Below, piece by piece: positions 26,408-33,424 of a stretch of 64,000 bases of DNA (position 1 is the first letter of the stretch; the number at the start of each line of letters is the position of its first letter). The position numbers and the translations under genes were made by a program. The notes under the pieces are model-generated. The model did not search any database. It saw nothing but the letters and a program-made list of their open reading frames with translations, and was not told where the DNA came from. Origin of the DNA: Sphingopyxis terrae subsp. terrae NBRC 15098 (GTDB taxonomy: Bacteria; Pseudomonadota; Alphaproteobacteria; Sphingomonadales; Sphingomonadaceae); the NCBI RefSeq assembly GCF_001598815.1, contig NZ_BCZQ01000026.1, forward strand, positions 1 through 64,000. Reading direction: 5' to 3'.

Positions 26408-26622
26408 GTTTCCAGGCGTATCTCGACAATGTCGAGGCCAAGACCGGCAAGTCGGCCGAGGCGCTGCGCGCGCTCGCCGTCGAGCGCGGCCTCGCCGACG
26501 CGGGCGGGCTTGCCGCCGGGGTGAAGGCGGGCGCGGTGGTCGACTGGTTGAAGCAGGATTTCGACCTCGGCCATGGCCACGCCATGTCGATCGTCGCGTT
26601 CATCAAGGGCAAAAGGGAGTAG
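26404..26622 (+). CDS. DUF4287 small protein
   Basis: A 72-residue protein matching DUF4287: SFQAYLDNVEAKTGKS then VVDWLKQDFDLGHGHAMSI. This domain occurs alone or fused to other small domains and its function is unknown; the GHGHAM histidines are conserved. The start overlaps the VOC stop by four bases (ATGA) and the GST gene starts four bases after its stop, so it is translated with the detoxification enzymes. Confidence 0.8.
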   Translation: MSFQAYLDNVEAKTGKSAEALRALAVERGLADAGGLAAGVKAGAVVDWLKQDFDLGHGHAMSIVAFIKGKRE

Positions 26623-26626
26623 GGCC

Positions 26627-27295
<669 letters not shown>

Positions 27296-27330
27296 CCTGA
27301 TCCCCCTGGAAAGAAAAATGGAGAGAGACG

Positions 27331-28050
27331 ATGACCTATGTCGAAGGCTTTGTGCTGGCGGTGCCTGCCAATGCGAAGGACGCCTATCGCGAGCATGCCG
27401 CCGATGCGGTGGCGCTGTTCAAGGAATTCGGCGTTCGCCGCCATGTCGAATGCTGGGGCGATGACGTCCCCGTCGGCAAGGTCAACGACTTCCGCACCGC
27501 GGTGCAGGCAAAGGAAGGCGAGGAGATCGTCTTTTCCTGGTTCGAATATCCCGACCGCGCGGTGCGCGACGCCGCGACCGAAAAGATGATGAGCGATCCG
27601 CGTATGCAGGCGATGGGCGCGGCAATGCCCTTCGACGGCCAGCGGATGATCGTTGCGGGCTTCGCCTCGATCGTCGAGGAAGGGCTGGGCGGCCCGATGG
27701 GGTATACCGACGGCTTTGTGGTCGCGGTTCCGACCGCCAATCGCGACGCCTATCGCGCGCTCGCCGAAAAGGCCGCGGTCGTTTTTCTCGATCATGGCGC
27801 GACGCGCGTCCTCGAATGCTGGGGCGACGATGTACCGGACGGCAAGGTCACCGACTATCGCCGCGCGGCCCACGCCGAAGCGGACGAAAATATCGTGTTC
27901 AGCTGGATCGAATGGCCCGACAAGGAAACGCGCGTCGCGGGTTGGGACAAGATCATGGCCGACGACCGTATGCGGCACGACCCGGCCGACCAGTGCTTCG
28001 ACGGCAAGCGCATGATCTACGGCGGCTTCGCGCCGATCCTCGACGCCTGA
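27331..28050 (+). CDS. tandem DUF1428 protein
   Basis: A 239-residue protein made of two similar DUF1428 units, residues about 1-118 and 123-239. Both have the same signature: YVEGFVLAVPANAKDAYREH / YTDGFVVAVPTANRDAYRAL, then ECWGDDVP with GKV, EIVFSWFEYPD / NIVFSWIEWPD and FDGQRMI / FDGKRMI. DUF1428 has a dimeric alpha-beta barrel (ferredoxin-like) fold and is normally a single 115-residue domain that dimerises, so this is a fused dimer. Function unknown. SD GAGAG before the ATG. Confidence 0.85.
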   Translation: MTYVEGFVLAVPANAKDAYREHAADAVALFKEFGVRRHVECWGDDVPVGKVNDFRTAVQAKEGEEIVFSWFEYPDRAVRDAATEKMMSDPRMQAMGAAMPFDGQRMIVAGFASIVEEGLGGPMGYTDGFVVAVPTANRDAYRALAEKAAVVFLDHGATRVLECWGDDVPDGKVTDYRRAAHAEADENIVFSWIEWPDKETRVAGWDKIMADDRMRHDPADQCFDGKRMIYGGFAPILDA

Positions 28051-28087
28051 CCTCAGGGCCCTTCCTTCCCCAGATACGAAACGGAGA

Positions 28088-28894
28088 ATGATGATGACGA
28101 ACCCCAAGGGCAGCTTCATCTGGTACGAACTGATGACCGGCGATCCCGATGGCGCGGCGCGCTTCTATGGCGCCGTCGTCGGCTGGACGATTGCGGGCGC
28201 CGCCGATCCCGCGGCGCCTGGTGGGGTCGATTACCGCATGATCGGGCGCAGCGACGGCGGCAATGCTGGCGGCATGCTGGCGCTCAATGCCGATATGCTC
28301 GCGGGCGGCGCGCGGCCGGGCTGGCTCGGCTATCTCTACACGCCCGATGTCGATGCGGCGGTCGCCGCGATCACCGCCGACGGCGGCAGCGTCCATATGC
28401 CCGCGACCGACCTGCCCGTCGGCCGCATCGCGATGGTCAGCGATCCGCAGGGCGCGCCCTTCTATGTCATGAACCCGGTGCCGCCGCCGGGCATGGAGGG
28501 CATGACGAGCGACGTCTTTTCGGTGACCGAGGCGCAGCATGTCCGCTGGAACGAGCTGTCGACCGACGACCCCGAAGCCGCGATCGCCTTCTACCGCCGC
28601 CACTTCGGCTGGGGGCAGGAGGGCGCGATGGATATGGGCGCGATGGGCAGCTACCGCTTCCTGCAGCTTGGCGACATCGGCATCGGCGCGGTCATGCCGC
28701 GCATGCCGCAGATGCCGGTGTCCGCCTGGACCTATTATATCGGCGTCGACGACATCGACCGCGCGCTGGCTGCCGTTGCCGCCGAGGGCGGGCAACTGCT
28801 CAGCGGCCCGCATGAAATCCCCGGCGGCGAATTTTCCGCAACCGGGCTCGACCCGCAGGGCGCCGCCTTCGGCCTCGTCGGCCCGCGCCGCTGA
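28088..28894 (+). CDS. two-domain VOC family protein
   Basis: A 268-residue protein with two VOC modules (about 8-132 and 145-265), each starting with the FIWYELMTGDPDGAARFY / VRWNELSTDDPEAAIAFY type motif and ending with a D-P-Q-G-A segment. Such four-unit proteins act as monomers with an internal active site; relatives include CFP-30B-like antibiotic and stress-linked proteins. Three consecutive ATG codons make the exact start uncertain. It lies 37 bases after the DUF1428 gene. Confidence 0.87.
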   Translation: MMMTNPKGSFIWYELMTGDPDGAARFYGAVVGWTIAGAADPAAPGGVDYRMIGRSDGGNAGGMLALNADMLAGGARPGWLGYLYTPDVDAAVAAITADGGSVHMPATDLPVGRIAMVSDPQGAPFYVMNPVPPPGMEGMTSDVFSVTEAQHVRWNELSTDDPEAAIAFYRRHFGWGQEGAMDMGAMGSYRFLQLGDIGIGAVMPRMPQMPVSAWTYYIGVDDIDRALAAVAAEGGQLLSGPHEIPGGEFSATGLDPQGAAFGLVGPRR

Positions 28895-28916
28895 ACCGAA
28901 AGAAGGGAGAGAGACG

Positions 28917-29330
28917 ATGGAGAATCAAGGGCCGACCGGCGGACTGACCCCGCATATCGCGATCGCCGACAAGCGCGCGAGCGAGGCGATCGAATTCTAC
29001 AAACAGGCGTTCGGCGCCGTCGAACAGGTGCGGATGCCGGCCGAGGACGGCGTGCGGCTGATGCATGCGCATCTGCATATCAACGGATCGTCGCTGATGA
29101 TGCACGACGATTTCCCCGAATATTCGGACCAGGCGATGGCCGCGCCGTCGGGCGTGACGCTGCACCTGCAGGTCGACGATGCCGACCGCTGGTACGACCG
29201 CGCGATCGCGGTGGGCGCGACGTCGGTGATGGCACCCGAAAATATGTTCTGGGGCGATCGCTACGCCCAGGTGAAGGACCCGTTCGGCCACCTCTGGTCG
29301 ATCGGCCATCCGCTGAAGGGAGAAGGATGA
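28917..29330 (+). CDS. PhnB-like VOC family protein
   Basis: A 137-residue PhnB-type VOC protein: TPHIAIADKRASEAIEFYKQAFGA, HAHLHINGSSLMMHDDFPE and DRYAQVKDPFGHLWSIG are typical. The His and Glu positions used for metal in glyoxalase I are only partly present, as in other PhnB proteins, whose activity is not known. AGAAGGGAGAGAG precedes the ATG. The stop overlaps the next start. Confidence 0.87.
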   Translation: MENQGPTGGLTPHIAIADKRASEAIEFYKQAFGAVEQVRMPAEDGVRLMHAHLHINGSSLMMHDDFPEYSDQAMAAPSGVTLHLQVDDADRWYDRAIAVGATSVMAPENMFWGDRYAQVKDPFGHLWSIGHPLKGEG

Positions 29331-29830
29331 TGGGCAAGCCCCCCGTGACGCTGTGCCTCTGGTACGACAAGGATGCCGAAGAAGCGGCGCAATTTTACGC
29401 CGCGACCTTTCCCGACAGCGCGGTCGGACCGGTCCACCGCGCCCCCGGCGATTTTCCCGGCGGGAAGGAAGGCGATGCGCTGACCGTCGAGTTCACCGTT
29501 CTGGGTATCGCGTGCGTCGGGCTGAATGGCGGCCCGATCTTTCCGCACAGCGAGGCTTTTTCCTTTCAGGTGTCGACCGAAACGCAGGAAGAAACCGACC
29601 GCTATTGGAACGCCATCGTCGGCAACGGCGGTGCCGAAAGCGCGTGCGGATGGTGCAAGGACAAATGGGGCCTCAACTGGCAGATCACCCCGCGGATCCT
29701 GATCGAAGCGACGACGAGCAGCGACAAGGGGGTGGCGAAGCGCGCCTTCGATGCGATGATGACGATGAAAAAGATCGACATCGCGGCGATCGAGGCCGCG
29801 GTGCGGGGTGACGCCGTTGGCGCGGCGTAG
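29327..29830 (+). CDS. PhnB/3-dmu-9_3-mt domain VOC protein
   Basis: A 167-residue protein of the PhnB/'3-demethylubiquinone-9 3-methyltransferase' domain family (a misnomer; it is a VOC fold): TLCLWYDKDAEEAAQFYA, GGPIFPHSEAFSFQVS, CGWCKDKWGLNWQITP. The C-terminal AKRAFDAMMTMKKIDIAAIE helix is typical. Starts in an ATGA overlap with the previous VOC gene. Role in the operon unknown, probably ligand binding or detoxification. Confidence 0.87.
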   Translation: MMGKPPVTLCLWYDKDAEEAAQFYAATFPDSAVGPVHRAPGDFPGGKEGDALTVEFTVLGIACVGLNGGPIFPHSEAFSFQVSTETQEETDRYWNAIVGNGGAESACGWCKDKWGLNWQITPRILIEATTSSDKGVAKRAFDAMMTMKKIDIAAIEAAVRGDAVGAA

Positions 29831-30272
29831 CCCCTTCCTCTTCGCCTGGGCGCTCTGCGGCACGCTCGACATCCTCTATGCTGCGGTGTGGAGCGTGCTC
29901 GCGGGCAGCGATCCCGGGCGGATGCTACGCGGCGTCGCCAAGGGCCCCTTTGGCGACGGTGCTGCCGACTGGGGCGCGGCGGGCGCGCTCGCGGGGCTCG
30001 CTACCCACTATGCGATCATGGCGGCGATGGTCGGCGTCTGGTTCGCCGCGGCGGCGCGAATCCCCGCGCTGCGCAGGCCGTGGTGGCTCAGCGGCACGCT
30101 TTACGGCGTCATCCTCTATCTGGTGATGAACGCGATCGTGCTGCCGCTGCGTTTCGGCGCACCCTTTCCGCCTGCCGATCTCGCCAACGGCGCGATCGCA
30201 TTATTTCCGCATATCGCTTTCATCGGCCTGCCGCTTGCGTGGCTGTCGATGCGGCAGGAGAATGACCGATGA
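29808..30272 (+). CDS. four-helix membrane protein of unknown function
   Basis: A 154-residue inner-membrane protein with about four hydrophobic helices (around 10-32, 58-82, 92-112 and 128-147). I do not recognise the family. It starts at a GTG 23 bases inside the end of the preceding VOC gene, and its stop overlaps the next GST start (ATGA), so it is translationally embedded in the detoxification operon. It could help import, export or sense the hydrophobic inducer; this is inference from position. Confidence 0.72.
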   Translation: MTPLARRSPFLFAWALCGTLDILYAAVWSVLAGSDPGRMLRGVAKGPFGDGAADWGAAGALAGLATHYAIMAAMVGVWFAAAARIPALRRPWWLSGTLYGVILYLVMNAIVLPLRFGAPFPPADLANGAIALFPHIAFIGLPLAWLSMRQENDR

Positions 30273-30928
30273 TCCTCTATGGCCACCCCTTTTCCTCCTA
30301 TACGTGGAAGGCGCAGATCGCCTTTTACGAAAAGGAGGTCGCGCACGAATTCCGCGCGATTGAGACCGAGCCGCCCTTCACCCATTATGACGAACTGCGG
30401 GCGCATTGGCCGGTCGGGCAATTTCCGCTGATCGTCGATGACGGGCGCCCGCTGTTCGAGGCGAGCATCATCGCCGAATATCTCGATCAGCGCTCGGACG
30501 CCGGCCCGCGGCTGATTCCTGCCGATCCGCAGGCGGCGCTGGAGGTGCGCTTCCTCGACCGGATATTCGACAATCATTTCCAGGCGCGCTTTCAGGCCGC
30601 GGTGGCCGAATATCTGCCCTTCATCACCGAAACGCCCGATCTGGCCCGCGTCGCCCGCGCGCGCGATCAGCTCGAACAAGTCTATGGCTGGCTCGAGTTG
30701 CGGCTCGGCGATGATGGCTGGGCGACGCCCCATGGTTTCACGCTCGCCGATTGCGCCGCGGCGCCGGCGCTCTTCTATGCCGACTGGGTGCATCCGATCG
30801 ACCCGGCTCACGCCAAAGTGCGCGCCTACCGCGCCCGCCTGCTCGCGCGGCCGTCGGTGGCGCGCTGCGTCGAGGATGCGCGGCCCTATCGCAGCTATTT
30901 CCCGCTGGGCGCCCCCGACCGCGACTGA
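30269..30928 (+). CDS. glutathione S-transferase family protein
   Basis: A 219-residue GST. N-terminal thioredoxin-like half starts MILYGHPFSSYTWKAQIAFY, where the Ser pair in PFSSY is the likely catalytic position (zeta/beta-like), then GQFPLIVDDG and EASIIAEYL. The helical half includes GFTLADCAAAPALFYADWVHP. Last gene of the operon, coupled to the membrane protein by ATGA. gshA (36563) elsewhere in the window supplies glutathione. Confidence 0.87.
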   Translation: MILYGHPFSSYTWKAQIAFYEKEVAHEFRAIETEPPFTHYDELRAHWPVGQFPLIVDDGRPLFEASIIAEYLDQRSDAGPRLIPADPQAALEVRFLDRIFDNHFQARFQAAVAEYLPFITETPDLARVARARDQLEQVYGWLELRLGDDGWATPHGFTLADCAAAPALFYADWVHPIDPAHAKVRAYRARLLARPSVARCVEDARPYRSYFPLGAPDRD

Positions 30929-31033
30929 GCCTCCGCGTTCCGAACTGACTGGGGGCGTCCCGATATGCGGTTAACGCCGCGCTGACGGTGGTGCTTTGCC
31001 ATTTGGGAACCGCGCGCGCGCGAAGGCGAGGCG

Positions 31034-31864
31034 ATGGTTTCGCCTGTCGCCCCCGCCGCGCTTCTCCGGACGCTGCTCGTCGCGTTGTTCGCGGCGCTGC
31101 TCGCCTTCGCGCCGGCGCAGGCGCGGGCGCAGCAGCTCGTGACAATCACGACCACGGTGACGACTACCGTGACATGGGTCGATGATGACGCGCCCGATGC
31201 CGGGGATGCGGACGCCGACGAAGCCGACGCGGTCGCGGCCGGCGACGACACCGCCGCCCTGCTCGACGATGCCGCGGTTGCGGGTGCGGCCGATCTGGGC
31301 GCGACGCGGCGCTACGCCCCCGGCGCCGGGCTGGCGACGCGCGGCCCGGCGCAGGCGCGCTTTGGTCCCTTTGCGGTCGTCGACGGCACGACGGCGCGGA
31401 TGAGCGGCGATGTCGATGATGCGACGCCGCGCCAGTTCGCCGCGATGCTCGCGGCCTTTCCGGGTGTAAAGCGGCTGGAGATGATCGACTGCCCCGGCAG
31501 CCTCGATGAAGAGGCCAATCTGATTCTCGCCCGCGCGATTCGCCGGGCGGGTCTGGAAACCGTCGTCCCGAGCGGCGGTTCGGTGCGGTCGGGTGCGGTC
31601 GAGCTCTGGCTCGCCGGTTCCACCCGCCGCGCCGCTCCCGATGCCGAATTCGGCGTCCACAGCTGGGCCGACGAATATGGGCGTGAGGCAAAGGACTATC
31701 CCGCCAGCGATCCCGTCCATGCCGAATATATCGGCCTCTACCGCGAAATGGGCATGGACGATGCCCATGCCCGCGCCTTCTATGCGCTGACCAACGCCAC
31801 CCCCTTCGATCAGGTGCGCTACCTGACCCGCGACGATATGGCGCGCTTCGTCCCGCTGAACTGA
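31034..31864 (+). CDS. COG3904-like exported protein (ClpP-fold)
   Basis: A 276-residue protein with a signal peptide (about 1-33, cut after AQARAQ). Residues 34-95 are low complexity, Asp/Ala/Thr rich. From about 110 the protein matches the COG3904 'predicted periplasmic protein' pattern with a crotonase/ClpP-like core: RMSGDVDDATPRQFA, LIL-ARAIRRAGLETVVPS, GGSVRSGAVELWLAG, GVHSWADEYGREAKDYPAS. The GG-x-V-R-S-G-A segment lies where serine-type ClpP proteases have their nucleophile region; activity is unknown. No close operon partner. Confidence 0.7.
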   Translation: MVSPVAPAALLRTLLVALFAALLAFAPAQARAQQLVTITTTVTTTVTWVDDDAPDAGDADADEADAVAAGDDTAALLDDAAVAGAADLGATRRYAPGAGLATRGPAQARFGPFAVVDGTTARMSGDVDDATPRQFAAMLAAFPGVKRLEMIDCPGSLDEEANLILARAIRRAGLETVVPSGGSVRSGAVELWLAGSTRRAAPDAEFGVHSWADEYGREAKDYPASDPVHAEYIGLYREMGMDDAHARAFYALTNATPFDQVRYLTRDDMARFVPLN

Positions 31865-31924
31865 GTATCGCCGTCGCTCCATTGGGAAGGGCCGGTTGCG
31901 GCCGTATTTTGCCATATCCATCAT

Positions 31925-31953
31925 CGTCATGCCGGACTTGATGCGGGATGACG
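31925..31953. repeat. short palindromic repeat remnant
   Basis: CGTCAT (31925-31930) and ATGACG (31948-31953) bracket GCCGGACTTGATGCGGG, the same core as in the 14395 element. A possible start codon for the following gene at 31948 lies inside this repeat, which is one reason to place that start downstream. It lies in the 158-bp gap 31865-32022, otherwise empty. Confidence 0.6.
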
Positions 31954-32022
31954 AAAAAGGCGTCGGCGCGCCGAGCTGCCTTACCCTTGCAACACGCCTC
32001 GACGCTCCCCACATCGCCCGGC

Positions 32023-32331
32023 ATGGCAAAGCGCGGCTTATACCAGCGATTGCGATCGAACGCGCAGGTGCGTAGCGCGCTGTTCTGCCTCGGCGGGCTG
32101 CTGATGATCGTCGCCGTGTTGATCGGCCCGTTACCCGGCCCCGGCTTCATCATCCTGTTTCCGGTCGGGCTGATGCTGGTCCTGCAGAACAGCGCCTGGG
32201 CAAAACGCCGCTATGTCCGCTTCAAGCGCCGCCATCCGCGCTATGGTGCCTGGACCGACCGCGTCATGCGCCGGGTCAGCGCCGCGCGCCGCCGCGCCCG
32301 CGCCGCGCTCGAGGCGCTCGATGCGGATTGA
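32023..32331 (+). CDS. PGPGW-motif transmembrane protein
   Basis: A 102-residue membrane protein with one long or two short helices and the motif GPLPGPGFIILFP (about 38-50), matching the PGPGW 'putative transmembrane protein' family. The C-terminus is very basic (Arg rich). ATG at 32023 is chosen over 31948, which lies in a palindromic repeat and would give an atypical N-terminus. Function unknown; placed 129 bases before rpmH. Confidence 0.75.
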   Translation: MAKRGLYQRLRSNAQVRSALFCLGGLLMIVAVLIGPLPGPGFIILFPVGLMLVLQNSAWAKRRYVRFKRRHPRYGAWTDRVMRRVSAARRRARAALEALDAD

Positions 32332-32354
32332 TCGCGATCGGGCATCGAGGGCGA

Positions 32355-32383
32355 TTGACTTTCGCCCGACTCTCGCTTATCCG
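32355..32383 (+). promoter_or_regulatory. putative rpmH promoter
   Basis: TTGACT (32355-32360), a 17-base spacer and TATCCG (32378-32383) give a sigma-70-like promoter. It would drive the rpmH-rnpA-yidD-yidC-engB cluster, with an RNA leader of about 70 bases that contains the hairpin at 32397-32423. Confidence 0.5.
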
Positions 32384-32396
32384 CGCCTCGATCAGC

Positions 32397-32423
32397 GGCC
32401 GCCCTCGCTTGGCGGCCCTTTTT
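32397..32423 (+). terminator. intrinsic-terminator-like hairpin in the rpmH leader
   Basis: GGCCGCC (32397-32403) and GGCGGCC (32411-32417) form a perfect 7-bp stem with a CTCGCTT loop, followed by CTTTTT. It sits between the presumed promoter and the rpmH ATG (32460), so it may be an attenuator rather than the end of the upstream gene's transcript. Both readings fit the sequence. Confidence 0.65.
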
Positions 32424-32459
32424 CGTTGCACCGATTGAAGAGAATTTGGGGATACCGCG

Positions 32460-32594
32460 ATGAAGCGCACCTATCAACCGAGCCGCCTCGTGCGCAAGCG
32501 CCGTCACGGCTTCCGCGCCCGCAAGGCGACCGTCGGCGGCCGCAAGGTTCTCGCCGCCCGCCGCGCGCGCGGCCGCAAGAAGCTGTCGGCCTAA
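32460..32594 (+). CDS. rpmH: 50S ribosomal protein L34
   Basis: A 44-residue, Arg/Lys-rich protein: [20 protein letters not shown] start and [11 protein letters not shown] end, identical in layout to L34 elsewhere. It is a late assembly protein of the large subunit. It heads the conserved rpmH-rnpA-yidD-yidC set, with rnpA 41 bases downstream. Confidence 0.97.
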   Translation: MKRTYQPSRLVRKRRHGFRARKATVGGRKVLAARRARGRKKLSA

Positions 32595-32635
32595 TCGCCG
32601 ACGCTTCGCCGCCAGCCCAAAAGGAGCTGGGGCTG

Positions 32636-32974
32636 GTGCGATCGCTTTCCAAACGCAGCGAATTTCTGGCCGCCAACCGCGGCCTTCGCTTTCCCATGCC
32701 CGGCTTTGTCCTGCTCGTGCGTTCGCGCGGCGACGGCGACGATGCGCCGGGCATCGGCTTTACCGTCAGCAAGAAGGTCGGCAACGCCGTCACCCGCAAC
32801 CGGATGAAGCGCCGTTTCCGCGCTCTCGCCCGGGCGGTGATCCCCGCGCGGGGAATCGCCGGCGCCGACCATGTGATGATCGGGCGGCCGGGCGGCAACG
32901 ACATCGCTTTTGCCGAGCTGGGTGAGCATCTCGATTCGGCGCTGCAGCGCGCGGCGAAGAAGCTGGCGAAATGA
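32636..32974 (+). CDS. rnpA: ribonuclease P protein component
   Basis: A 112-residue basic protein, subunit of RNase P that matures tRNA 5' ends. The family motif GIGFTVSKKVGNAVTRNRMK with the RNR core is at about 39-58, preceded by SKRSEFLAANRGLRF. The GTG at 32636 follows AAAGGAG by nine bases and is the likely start. The RNase P RNA gene is not in this window. Confidence 0.93.
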   Translation: MRSLSKRSEFLAANRGLRFPMPGFVLLVRSRGDGDDAPGIGFTVSKKVGNAVTRNRMKRRFRALARAVIPARGIAGADHVMIGRPGGNDIAFAELGEHLDSALQRAAKKLAK

Positions 32975-33014
32975 CCGGCTGTCCTACATTGTTCCGATGG
33001 CATAGCGTCCAGAC

Positions 33015-33173
33015 ATGACCCCATCCGTTTCACGCCGCAAACCGCGAATCGCGAATGAAGTTGCGCAGTTTTCTGCGGATATGCGCTCCGTGCCCCTTCC
33101 CGACCCGAGTCATGGCGCCGCAATTGGTGCAAGCGCGTGTGAAGTTGCGCATTTTTCCGGGCGTTTTCCATGA
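33015..33173 (+). CDS. doubtful 52-residue ORF between rnpA and yidD
   Basis: An ATG-initiated frame of 52 codons fills most of the 195-bp gap before yidD and its stop overlaps the yidD start (ATGA). It contains two in-frame copies of TGAAGTTGCGCA (33056-33067 and 33140-33151), giving EVAQFS and EVAHFS. No good ribosome-binding site precedes it and no family is recognised, so it may simply be a leader region. Confidence 0.25.
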   Translation: MTPSVSRRKPRIANEVAQFSADMRSVPLPDPSHGAAIGASACEVAHFSGRFP

Positions 33174-33382
33174 TTGCCCGCTTGCTCATCCTGATCGCCC
33201 GTGCCTGGCAATTGGGCCCGTCGCGCATCCTGCCGCCGACGTGCCGCTATGCGCCGTCGTGCAGCGAATATGCGATCATAGCGCTGAAACGCCATGGTGC
33301 GATCAAGGGTGGCTGGCTGGCGACAAAGCGGCTATTGCGCTGCCATCCTTGGGGCGGCCACGGCTACGACCCCGTACCTTGA
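33170..33382 (+). CDS. yidD: membrane protein insertion efficiency factor YidD
   Basis: A 70-residue protein of the YidD (DUF37) family: QLGPSRILPPTCRYAPSCSEYA with the two conserved cysteine segments, and RLLRCHPWGGHGYDPVP at the end, the CHP-GGHGYDPVP signature. It has an amphipathic N-terminal helix and helps YidC-dependent membrane insertion. It sits between rnpA and yidC as in most bacteria. Confidence 0.95.
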   Translation: MIARLLILIARAWQLGPSRILPPTCRYAPSCSEYAIIALKRHGAIKGGWLATKRLLRCHPWGGHGYDPVP

Positions 33383-33424
33383 TGCGGCATTTCCCCACAT
33401 TGACCAGAAGAGAGACCGAAGAGC

